Part shown: positions 12,207 through 29,117 of the stretch, piece after piece
Numbering within the stretch: position 1 is the first letter of the stretch
Layout: each line of letters starts with the position of its first letter
Assembly: GCF_029227915.1 (NCBI RefSeq)
Contig: NC_079886.1
Span: forward strand, 7,812,001 to 7,876,000
Length of the DNA stretch: 64,000 nucleotides
Direction of reading: 5' to 3'
Source: Hydractinia symbiolongicarpus
Taxonomy: Eukaryota > Cnidaria > Hydrozoa > Anthoathecata > Hydractiniidae
The notes under the pieces: model-generated
The model's input: the letters and a program-made list of their open reading frames with translations, nothing else
What the model was told of the DNA's origin: nothing
Databases searched by the model: none
Translations under genes and position numbers: made by a program

Positions 12207-14676
12207 ATGAGTGAACACCGAAGATTAATCTTGGTATGCATTGATTCAAGTGATCACAGTAAAAGAGCTCTTGATTGTAAGTACTTTCGTCCCTCTCTTA
12301 TAATGCTTTTTTTTTCAGTACACAAACTGGTCCTTAAAATAAATTGTCTATCATTAGACAATTCAGTAAACAACTGCCAGCAGGTACTACACGTGTTGAT
12401 AAGAAATCTTAAAGATATAAATAGGTTTAAAATGGGTTAGATTAGAATATTGTCCCTGATAACTTTATGTTTCACAAAAATCGATGTCAATTTTTTGCAT
12501 TGTTTTTATTTTTTGATTATAATTATATATTATATTTGTGTGATTTGGCAAAAAAATTATTTACCAAAAACAATTCTTTTGGTTGTCATTAGTATTATTA
12601 CCTGACTGATACAAAAAACCAGTTAGTATGAAAAAATCCGATGATTTGATTGGTTTACGGCTTATTAAAACAGGGCTTTGTATGGAGCCATACTAACCGG
12701 TTTGGAAGCCATTATTAAAATGATAACATAAAAACGTAAACAAATAAATACATTTCCATAGCACACAAAAAATATAAAAGTAGCTCACCTCGCAAGCTCT
12801 GTCTGTACTTTTGACCTTGGGCTTTGTATTTTACAGTACAACATCAAAACCGGTCAGTATCCGCTAAATATAAAAAAGTTTCATTTTGGGGGGAAAAAAT
12901 CAGAAAAAAATTTTTTTTTTTGCAATTTTTCACGTATAGTCGTAAATTATCTCCCCTTTCAAACACTCTATACCAGGTTACCTAGAAATATTAAGGTTGT
13001 GTTTTTTTGTTTTTTTTAAAAAATGTAGCAACTGCTACCTCATAAAAAACTATTAACAACTTGCATACACCTGCACATTTTATTGTTAATGAAACTTTCC
13101 TTTTTATTCAAAATAATTGCTTTAATGCAAACAACTTGTATGATTTCTTTGCTTTAACTGGTATGTTTTAGGGTGTATTAAGGAGATCTATCGGAAGAAC
13201 GATGTATTGGGGCTCCTTCATGTCCATGTTGTTCCAAGTCTTTCAGGTTTTGGTAAGTTTGTGTGTCGTTATTTACATCTGTTTTTGCTGGACAAACAAC
13301 GATACTTTGCTTGTGTTGGCAATTGTTTGTGCCTTTATGCGAGGAATTATTTTTGCAGCAGGTTAGCGTTATTTCTAGGCTTTCATAAATACATATGTGA
13401 TGTTCTGTCTTGTGCTTATATATAATTCGAAACACATAAAAGTGACCCAGAAACACACAAAAGTGGTGGAGCTAAGCTGTTAGGAAACTTTTTCTTTTTA
13501 TAGGTTATCAGTTAATTGTTCTGATAATAATAAATTATGAATACTACAAAATTATGATTTTTTCCTGTGGCTGGTCATGGCATACAAGTTGAAATTCGAA
13601 GTGTAATAAATAAGGTTTACTATTTAGGAGGTGATATCGTTGTCACGGATATGTACTCAGATTCACTGCTTCTAAGTATTGCAGCAAGTAAAGGTTTGAT
13701 GGAAAAGATGAAGAGCTTTTGTGAAGTGAGAGGGGTAGGTTACCAAAAAATGTGTATCTTAATATTCGATTTTAAACACAGTTCTCGCTGTATACACATA
13801 CAAATTTTAGAACTTTTAGCAATCAAGGCCACAAAAAGATTTGTAAGTCCATGAAACATCGTGTAGGGCTGCCACGCTTCCTCAAAGCTCCTTAATTCTC
13901 CTCAGTTTTATTCCTCAAAAAAAACTCCTTAAATCTTCTCTATATTTTCATGAAATTTCTCCTTAAATCTCCTCAGTTTTAGTTTCACATAATAAATAAA
14001 AATGCTTGTTTCCCTTACTCATGACAGTACAATCGCCTCAATAATTCTCAATTTCTTTGTATCCTAAAATATCCTCAATTTTTATATGAATAACCCATTG
14101 TCTTTTCTAAAAAAAGTTATTCCTAAATGGAACTAAACTTAGCACAGTTGTAATTTGTTCTAAAATTTCTGCTTTATTTGTGACGTCATCAGAAGCTTGA
14201 AGTTTGTCAAAAATCTATTTACTTTAGTCCTAGCACGAATTTCAAGATTCTGTTTGAACTTTCTGATAGCCAAGCGAAAAGTTGTTTTATGAAGGGCTGT
14301 GAACCCTGCACACCTTCGGTGTTACAAAAGGGACTGTTACTTTCTCAGCATGGAAACTATTTCCATTGTGATGACTTCAAATAGAAAGCAACTAAAAATA
14401 TTTATGCTCATAAAAGCGTCTTTATTTATCACTTTTTTGATTCTTTTTTTCTAGGTAACTCCTAAACTCTTTCTTGAAGCTATGAACGAATCAGTTGGAA
14501 ATACTATCTGTACTATTGCGAAAAAACATCATGCTTCACTGATTGTGTGTGGCCAAAGGGGCTTAGGAGCATTCCGAAGAGCCATATTTGGTAGTGTTAG
14601 TGATTACGTTCTTCGTCATTCATCAGTCACGGTCGCGACTGTCCCTCCTTCACTGTTTCCACAAAAATTCAATTGA
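12207..14676 (+). CDS. Universal stress protein 4 (159 aa)
   Basis: Exons 12207-12276, 13172-13252, 13628-13734 and 14455-14676 (phases 1, 1, 0) give 159 residues, stop TGA. It starts MSEHRRLILVCIDSSDHSKR; exon 2 is divergent (CIKEIYRKNDVLGLLHVHVV), exon 3 is GGDIVVTDMYSDS, and the last exon has NESVGNTICTIAKKHH and GQRGLGAFRRAIFGS. The exon lengths are the same as in USP3. The C-terminal strand is less conserved (SDYVLRHSSVTVATVPP), with Arg in place of the usual second His of LHHS. Intron 3 contains CTCCTTAAATCT-type repeats. An AATAAA lies at 14889-14894. The reading frame is intact, so I call it functional; relaxed constraint is possible. Confidence 0.88.
13862..14095. repeat. CTCCTTAAATCTCCTCAATTTT-like degenerate repeat in USP4 intron 3
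   Basis: Several imperfect copies of a CTCCTyAAatCTCCTCAgTTTT motif follow one another. The same motif family occurs in intron 1 of USP5 (17078-17185 and 17385-17435). It is a pyrimidine-rich dispersed repeat, not coding. Confidence 0.6.
14181..14188. promoter_or_regulatory. CRE/ATF-type palindrome in USP4 intron 3
   Basis: An exact TGACGTCA about 270 bp before the last exon of USP4. The function is unproven; see the finding on the three CRE palindromes. Confidence 0.2.
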
Positions 14677-16887
14677 ATGTATACGTGTTTGGTTTTGGAG
14701 TTAATTTTCGTGTGGAAAAATTTTTGTTTTTATTTTGAAAAACAAGATTGTTGTAAAATCGTTATGATTTATTGAATCAACTTCAGATTCTGAAGTTATA
14801 TTTATGTTTTGCTTTGAGCATGATTTTTTGTGTTTCTTTATTGTTATTGTATTTATTTATAAAAGTTTTTTTTCATATTTATTTATAAAATAAAGATGTA
14901 AATGTTAATGTTATTTGTAAACTTGTAACTTTTATTAATATAAGTAATTTTTACTGTGTTTAATATTTTTACTTCACTTTTTTAAACTTGTTTCTATATA
15001 TCATACACTGTGAACGATATCCATAATTTATTTGTTTAATATTTGTAAAGATCTATCAGGTGTAGATCTGATTTTTTCGCAGAATTTTTCTCAATCAAAT
15101 AATATACATGTCTATGCTAAAGGAATGTTTCTTCAGATTTCAATATTCGTCTGATGCAAAACGTTCCCAATCAAAAAATCAGTTCTAGAATCTGTTAGCT
15201 ATCACTTTTTTATTGCATATTGTGTTCTGATTTGAAGATACATAGTATTGCTTATCTGTAAATCATTATTCAAGAATGAAATGTTTATCTTAAAACAGAA
15301 AAACATTTGCAATATAATATTTTTCATGAATAGAAACAAAGTCGAAAAGCATTTCTCATAGCTTATTTCATGCAACAAGCGTATTTGCCTAACTGAGCTT
15401 TCATGGTAGCTTAGCATATGTATCTCTTTAACAAGTCTGTGCTTTGTGCTTATACATAGATATGAAGTTTTCTTGCATTTGTGTTCAGAGCTCTTGTTAC
15501 AATGTTTAAACAATGACGTTGTGGACACGCTTTTTTTATTGTTGATAACAAGATAGTTATATTCATTATTGTGTTATGTACTACCTATTAAAAATTTAAA
15601 TATTTGTGCTTAAAAAGTGTTGGAATTAAATGTGATTCAAGAAATTTATTCTACTTCTAATATAAGCTTTTGGTTTGCATATGTGGAATAGCGTGACAAG
15701 GGGTTGTGCAAAAGTATATACCACCATTAAATGAAGAAAAAAGAAAAAAAGTAATTTGTATGTTATTCTGTGTTTATTTTTTTCACCTTTTTTTCAAGCT
15801 ACTATTCAAATTCTTGTTCTGCCTTAAGTATGTGTGTGTGTTTTTTTTTTTTTTGCTTTTTGTTTTTTGTTTGTTGTTTACGAATTTTAAGAATTTTTAT
15901 AATCAGTTTTGATTGCACTATTTAACTAATAAAACGTTTTTTGCTTTTTTATAGAATTTGAAATTTGTAATAGATTATTTATACCCATTAAAATGAAATA
16001 ATTGACAATATTTCATTGCAGCTTGTCTAGAATACTTTTTTCCCACTTGTCTATTATAAATTTCTTTTTTATGTCTTTAAGACCTTAGCATTTATTTTTG
16101 TTATTTTGTAACTCGAATTTTTTTATTTTATTTTTTTTTATTTTTATTTTTTTTTGGGGGGGGGGGGATTTTTATTGCAAATATAACGTGCTTTTGGAAT
16201 CCAATAAAGCGCTTGAACAAGCACGATTTGTACTAGTTGAAAGCAATTGGTGGACCAAAGGTATTATGATGTCTCTTAATAAAACGTGTATTTATGTTAC
16301 CGTTTTAATTAGGTGCAGATAAAACGTGTAAGAAAAAAATGGATGTAGGGGGATATAATTTTTTAGGTAAGAATATAAAGCAGTCATGATATTTTGCATT
16401 GAATTCATCAACATTTTTGTGTCATAAAAGAAGATAATTCAGAAAAATTATATTCTGTTGATGATTATTTCTATAACTTTATTATGCACAGTCCACACAG
16501 GCAAACATCTGAGGATTGTCGTGAAATTTAAAAAACATACTGGAATTTATGTTAAACTTTCTTCATCCAGTTCTTTTTCTTTGCATCATTAATGAAAGCT
16601 TTGCTTTATTGATCAAAAAAGGGATCTTATTGAGGATATAGCAACAAACTAACATTGCCTAATAAATCATAAGGAACAGTCTTTTAAATTTGTGAACCAA
16701 GTATCCCTTGGAAACAACGAAATTATCTTGTAGAGTAATTAAAAAGTATTTTTTATCTTTTTTGTGGCAACCATGAGTATATCATTAATGTTGTTGATGA
16801 TGCAACCCATTTTTACAAGTTGTAGTATACAATATAAGCTGATGAGCGTCTTCATTTGTTGTTTTAGAGAAGATATAAAAACAAAAC
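14677..16887. other. Spacer between USP4 and USP5
   Basis: AT-rich non-coding sequence with many T runs. A G12 run at 16156-16167 interrupts a T-rich tract and could be a sequencing or assembly weak point. No gene is recognised. Confidence 0.6.
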
Positions 16888-22340
<5,453 letters not shown>

Positions 22341-23946
22341 ACATTAAGATGTGTCTGGTTAAATTTTCATTTGGATTTTGCCTTAAATTTTGTCTCTGAG
22401 CTGGAAAATACAACCTCATGTTTTTCTATAAAAATCATTTTACTAGCCAAATAGTAATAGAATTTGTTGTGTTTTTTTAACAGTAGACACAAATATTAAC
22501 ACCCTTTTGCCGTTGTTGTGTTCCACAACCTTTCATTCTTGTAAATACAAAAATAGGATGTTCAACTCTCGTATATGTTGGCTCAATTTCTTTTTAGTTT
22601 TATTTCTGACTACATTCTAGTTTTTCTCTTTAAACCTTTGATGTGTACAGATATTATTTATGTGAAATTTAAAGAACGTGTAGGAGGGTAAAGTTGTTTT
22701 TATTCCTTCAGTTAATAATTTAGAAATAAATATATTATTATTGTCTTGTTTGTTATTTTTTAATACATTATTTGCAACTAGATTTTTTAATATTTCTAAA
22801 AATAAAAACTAACAATAAAATAAGATTTAGAAGAGAGAAGAGAGATTAATTTAAAAACCTACGAAACTAAAACTACATTCTTTCAAAAAAACCAACAGTG
22901 TTTTGGGGTCAAATGCTGATGTCAAAGACCATTTTTAATGTCTGGATTTAATATAAATAATTTTTCAAAATCTGAAAATCTTAGCAGCCTACCTTTCAAT
23001 ACAAAGTAATCGTGTTTATAGATTCAAATTATTTCGTGTTTACATTTATATTTATTTGTTATTCTTTGTATATATACATATAATGACAGGATTTGTTAAA
23101 TGTTTACAGAGTAATCTTTAGAAACTATATGGAATATCAAATATTAATTAATATTATAGACACACTTCTGGAAGTGAGAAGTTTAGTTTGTTTAGTTAGT
23201 TCTAATGACCACGACAACTAAATAGTGGTCACATTTACACTAATTTTATGCTTAAAAGAGCTTTTTCGCTGAATTTAGAGAGAATGTGCAACACTAGCAC
23301 CATTTTACACAGCGGACAAACGAGTCCAAAGCCTAATCTCCACTGGACGATATTCGCGACGATTTTTGTGACGAAAAGTAGAAACCAATTGAACTTTTCG
23401 TCAGGACGAAAACCGCGACCAATCAAATTCGAGTATTTATGACGATCGTCGTAAAAATCGTCCCGTGGAGACTCGCCCTTACAGTGTTGTGTATCACATA
23501 TAACTTGTATGACTTATATAGTTATATACTTTTTTATGCAGTTTAAGTATCTATAGAAGAATTTTATTGTCATCTATTTTCAGGGTAAACATGGGTTCAG
23601 TTCATTTTGTTTGTTTTTGTCTTAAGCTGTCGTTCTATATTTGTTTACATTTAACAAGTGAGTGTGTGTTTCTGCTTTGTTTACATACAGTGGTGTGTGT
23701 CTTTGTGGGTAAAACTAAATATTAACACTTTTTTGAGATTATTTTGAATAATATATTCAAGTTGCTTCCACTGGATTTTTGGCAGATTCTATCTGTTATA
23801 TTAACAAAAAAGGAAATTAGATTCACTTGGATTAATTTACTTTAACTTAAGCTGCTCTATACTTTATCTCCTTTTGAAACTGGCACTGTATTTGCTTGAT
23901 CTGTATTCTTAGATAAGATAGGGATAAAATAGAGACCAGAATAAAG
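22341..23946. other. Spacer between USP5 and USP6
   Basis: No gene is seen. It contains the likely USP5 polyadenylation signal (22725-22730) and a short inverted-repeat element at 23328-23480. The rest is AT-rich. Confidence 0.6.
23328..23480. mobile_element. MITE-like element with long terminal inverted repeats
   Basis: The left end reads AAAGCCTAATCTCCACTGG then ACGATATTCGCGACGAT. The reverse complement of the right end reads AAGGGCGAGTCTCCACGGG then ACGATTTTTACGACGAT. The two arms match over about 36 bp with several substitutions, and the element is about 153 bp long. There is no coding capacity, so it would depend on a transposase elsewhere. Target-site duplication is not clear. Confidence 0.65.
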
Positions 23947-26624
23947 ATGGCAGACGAAGCAGCACCAATAGTCAATGAGGGAAAAGGGTTACCATTAATT
24001 TGTATCGATTCAAGTGAACACAGCATTCGCGCGTTAGAATGTGAGTATGATTTGATAGCTACTTTTTCTTTATCATCTTTACGCTGAGAATTTGATTTCA
24101 AACACAGAGAAAAGGGTGTTGTTCGGCAGGTTTTTACGTTTCCGCATGGTAGAATTTACAATGCCCATGCGCATCACATCAATTATATTCGTTTGTAAAA
24201 ACGTATCATTAGCAATTCGTTCCTTTTTAATAGGAATACACCTTTGTTGCACCAGTTTAAGTTGAATTTTTATATAGCAACTGTTGTTGCACGGTTAATT
24301 CGGTGGTTGATCTTTACGCTTTCAAGTATTACTTTAATTGTGTTTTTATATGCAATTCACGTTTAACGCAGCACCGTTTTTGATTGTTTTTAGGGTACTT
24401 TTTATATCTTCACAAGGAAGGAGACACAGTTGGTTTAGCACATGTACATGTTTTACCTGATATGCCAGGATATGGATTATTTGGTATGTCAAGTTTGGTA
24501 TAACTCTATATTAATGGCCGTATTCTGTTCAAAATGGCGCCGCCACAGCTTCATTTCAGATCCCCTGCAGAGTAAATAATTTGCTGACGGGTAAACCAGT
24601 AGATTTTTTTTCTGATTTACGACTGGTCTCTGTATTTAAAAATTTGTCTATTGTCGGCCATAAGAAAGTCGCGCTAGGTGCACGAAATAGCAGTCCCCAA
24701 AAGAACCGTACGGAGGAGATTTTTATTTTGTTTTTTCACGTTCCTTGTTTAGTTTAGTAGTCTAGGACCAACCAGAAAGTAAAGCTTTGAATTCCGTTTT
24801 AAACGTTTTAACGCTCCGGCATAACAGATTTCAGTCATTGTAAAAGTAATAATGTTGGGGTTTGGAGTTTTCTTTTTACCATTTTTTCTTTCTTTGTTTT
24901 TATGGCATTAATAAATTTTTATGCTTATGCGTATCACTGTTAAGATGAATATTCATCCAATTTTAAGATCTTGCCTAGGAGTGTACATCCAGAAAAAAAA
25001 ATATATCTCAGATGTTTTTGTGTTAAAATGTATTTACATAGCTGTGCGATCTTGGGTACCTTTGTTTAATGTTTCATTGTGGTTAGGTCATATGCAATTA
25101 TTTTCTTGCTCCAGATTTACCTTTGCAACTTTAATGGAAACTACTTCCAAATATTAAAAAAAATCTCGGTTACCGTTTTAGCTGGACGGGGTAAAGACAG
25201 TTGTCCTATGTTTCTATTTGAACTGAAGCTGTGAGAATATTATATACGCCTGAAAGAACCACGCTGCACGGACTCTATACGAATGTGCGTTTGGTTTACC
25301 TGTTCTAAGCCCTTACCACTTAGAATTAAATTTTGAACTTTTATCCGAACTGCTGAAAAAAATGCTAGCCGACTGTTTTTGTTATGACAGGGTAACAACC
25401 GGTTGTAATCTGTGTTTTTTTTGGTGAAAAAAACATTACCACCCGAAAAGCTGTATCACTATGAGCGCTTTACTAAGTTTACGACATACTGTATAACTTT
25501 ACAAAGGCTCTTTATCTGGATGTGCGAAACGGTTTACCTGCACTGAACGCTGAACGTCAGGATTGCGTATCGCTGTAAGCACCCTCTACCTCTACTAAAA
25601 GCCCCCCAACTCGGTAGCTGACTGTCAACCAGTCACTTGCGAATGTCGCTTTTGAATTTTTTTTCCTCGCCCTAGGTCATCGGGTATATGAAGAGGCTCA
25701 TGCAACCAAATATTTCAAAGATGGTGAACCTGTTGCAACCATGTTCAATCAACATCAAATACAGGAAAGTGTGCGTGAGAGTAAAGCTATCGCTGACAGA
25801 GCAAAAGAAAGATGCCAAGAGAAAGGGGTAGGTGCATGGATTCGACTTAGTTTGCATTTATCCCTGCACTACAACTTTTAAGCCACTCCCAGCCACCATT
25901 CACTGTAGCATTCTCTTTTTACCCTGAAAAGTAAAAGAGATATAGTTCAATTGCTAACCGACCAAAATACTTGTTTTGACGTAACGTCACAACGTTGATA
26001 AATTAGATTTAGACGTCAATGCGTTAAATTAAATTAGTGAGGCTATTGTATTTAAATTTCCATTTAAAATGTATTCATAAATGTACCCTAGATAGCTAAG
26101 AATTATTGTACACGTTTTTTATATATATAAACAACCGAGTTGCTGATTGCTGATGCTAAGTTTTGGGCCGAAACCTAAGTAACAGTTGAGCCGCTTGACA
26201 GGTTGAAAATTTGATGGGTTAATCAACGTGTCTTAGTTATCCTTCTTAGCAACTCCGGGATAGGAAAATAATTTAGCCCTCGGAAACTGAGACAGGATTG
26301 AAAAACAAAGTTGCCTATAAAAAACCCCGGATAATAATCAAACAAACGTGTAAAAAGTAGGACTATGTTAATCTTCAGAAACCACTTCTTACTGTGTTAT
26401 ATACTTTTTAGGTCAATGCCAAAGTGCTCGTGGAAACTTCTCAAGATTCTATTGGCCATACGATCTGCAAAATAGCGCAAGAAAACAACGCCTCTATGAT
26501 TGTGATTGGTCAACGTGGTTTGGGTACGATACGTCGTACCTTCTTAGGTAGTGTTAGCGATTACGTTCTCCACCATGCACAAATACCGGTGCTTGTTGTG
26601 CCGCCATTACCAGAGGAGAAATAG
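23947..26624 (+). CDS. Universal stress protein 6 (182 aa, longest of the cluster)
   Basis: Exons 23947-24040, 24394-24483, 25676-25827 and 26412-26624 (phases 1, 1, 0) give 182 residues. The N-terminus is extended ([20 protein letters not shown]) before CIDSSEHS. Exon 3 is 45 bp longer than in USP3-5 and inserts a stretch around [20 protein letters not shown] between beta2 and the helix. The last exon has [20 protein letters not shown] and [15 protein letters not shown], ending VPPLPEEK. All ATP-site residues are present. The inserted loop region is the most variable part of USPs and often tunes dimer contacts; that role here is inference. Exon 3 starts GHRVYEE, resembling USP1 exon 3 (GHAIYQH). 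Confidence 0.9.
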
Positions 26625-29117
26625 AATGATTTTTGAAACTTTCTTAAAATTACATTTTAGACTCTATTTACATTATGCCTTATACTTCATTTACAATTTG
26701 TGCGAGATCTTTTTGTGGTAATATAGTTATATTTAAGAGAGCTGTAGGGTTTGTTATTTTGGTGGGATTCTTTCTTTTCTATATGCAGGTTTAAAATTGT
26801 TGTGACCCGAGACCACTTTTCACCATACAACTATGTTTGTTTGCTTTATAAAAAATTCTTATAGATATGACTTTAACGTTTTCCTAATGCGTTCAAAAAT
26901 CTTTCATAGTTTGTTTTAACACAAAGAGATGTTAGGAAGGAAGGAAAGGAACCAAAAGGAACCAAAAACGCATTGTTTAGGGTCTAATTTTTTTCTTTTC
27001 AATCTCGTAGTTTAATTTTTATATTCTTTTTTGTGATTACACTTTGTATACTTCATGTAAATAATTTCAGAGTATTTATAGCGATCAGCAACTTTCACGT
27101 AATGGCTTATTTATACGTGCCGTATCCTCATTGGTAAAACTATTAGAGGGGTGTGATGGCAAGTGACAATTTCGCTTTATATTCACCAATGTTTTCTTAT
27201 TGGGAACGCTGTACGTAGGGTACAAGTGACAATTTCGCTCTATTTCCACCAATGCTTTACGGTAAAACTACGTAGGGTTCAATTAAAAAAATCATTCATT
27301 TTTTATTTTAGCACGTTTCTTTTTAACGTACATTTTGGTCAATAAGGCGGCTAAATGACCGAAGTGGAATTCTTTGACGTTATTCCTCACGGGACTGTAG
27401 TTAGTTTCGCAATGTTTGCAATTTAAACAACAAATTTATTAAATTTATCCAGAGTTCGAAGGCTGATTTTTGCATAATGTTTATTGTTATTGTTGTTGTA
27501 TGTTTGTCGTTGTTGTTGTTGTCGTCGTCGTCGTCGTTGTCGTCGTCGTCGTTGTCGTTGTTGTTGTTGTTGTTGTTGTTGCTGTTGTTGTAAATTTGTT
27601 GTTGTTGTTGTTATAAAATTGTTAAAGTTAAGTGTCTTTGTGCTTGGATTTATTTATAAATAGCCTCGTTGTTTTAATCCATGGAATAGTATCTATTTTT
27701 TGTTAAGAAAGGTAATTACTCCATTTGTATCGTTCAATGAATTGTAAAGGCGTTTTAAATAGAGTTCGGGCAATCTTGTGGACCCAATTTGGTAGCATTT
27801 AACTTCGTAGAAGCAGAAATTTAGTTCAAAATATGATATCCTAAGAAATAATTTGGCGGAATTAACAAAAGTTGCATTCTGTCGACGAATTTTGCCTGTT
27901 TTCTGCCAAATTTTGTTTTTCTGCCGTCCTCTAAATTATTTTTTTTCTTTTGATTTTCATCAGGATTCTTTTAAATTATAGCATTGGCGATGGATTCTTT
28001 CTTATCTAACTTTCTGGTTGTTAAAATCTAATGTTTACATGATATAAAAAGAATGGACAACCTTAACATTTTTTCAAAGAAAAAGTTTTTTTAAATTTAA
28101 TTTGTCAGATTTTTCGCCATCTGCCAAATTAAATTTCGCCAAGTTCTTTTTTTCCCGCAAAAATTTCTTTCTTCTGCTAAAGGTATGTGACTAACACACA
28201 TCCATTTCTTCACATCTCATTCTTGGCAAAGTCTAGTTAAGTACTCGATACTGCGACGTCTTCTCTCATATCAAAAAGAAAAAAATCTCTGGGAACAAGG
28301 GTGCTTGCAGTTGTGCTAATTATGCGTTACCCAATTCATGCCGTCGTTGTTTAATTTGAACTTTTAACCAACGCATGTATGACTTTGAATCTCTACACTA
28401 ACCTCTTCTGCCCTTGTTGTTACCAATTTTTTTCTGGGGGAAGGGGGGCAAATGTAAACTTTGTAGAGGCTCCTTGGTAACACTTCACCAACATGCAATA
28501 CAAGATTTTTAGCGTCTTCTTGAGGGAACGTATCACAGTTCGATTTAAGTCTCGTTTCCAGGACGCAATCTGATTTTGCGTTTTTTCTCTGTACACAGTA
28601 TAAAGTGTGATGTCAAGACAGCATCTACGTACGGTAACACCGAGAGCTGTCGATTTTAATCTCCTACGGAAACAAGTAACAAGCATCGTGGACTTGGAGT
28701 TAATTTTTCAACATATATGATTAGGTATTACCCAACCTACCCAGGGCATCTTGTACTTTTTCTGACATTTCGCCGTCCCGGTTATAAAAAAGAGACACCA
28801 AGCACTTAAAACAAGGTTGTAGTTTGTCGTCACTTCGGCGCAGATGGTAATCCGTACGTTTATTTATTTCTGGAAATAGATTCCACACATTCTATTTATT
28901 TATTTTTTGAATATATTTCAAATATATACATATTAGTCATTATTAAACTATAAATGGCTAGAACATCATGTATTTCAACAAATGAGATATGGCCTTTATA
29001 ACTAATTTGCCACTTCGTTGCTTTTGCTGTAAATGAATCACGACAAATATCCCAACTTAAAGTTCCGGAGTTGACATTGAGTTGTAATTCCTTTGTCTGA
29101 TGAGTTTGTTACCTCAC
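26625..29117. other. Intergenic region between the USP cluster and the receptor gene
   Basis: No convincing gene. It contains a 62-bp-offset duplicated segment (27161-27284, repeating AAGTGACAATTTCGCT and ACCAATG), a GTT/GTC microsatellite, and TGCCAAATTT/GGCGGAATT-type repeat fragments at 27840-28180. The two neighbouring genes converge here, so both 3' untranslated regions end in this spacer. Confidence 0.6.
27482..27612. repeat. GTT/GTC trinucleotide microsatellite
   Basis: A run of GTT and GTC triplets with a few GCT and ATT variants. Non-coding position. Confidence 0.9.

Noticed and set aside
28420-28686. 88-codon open frame on the minus strand
   Set aside because: No domain, no splice context and no similarity to neighbours; compatible with chance.
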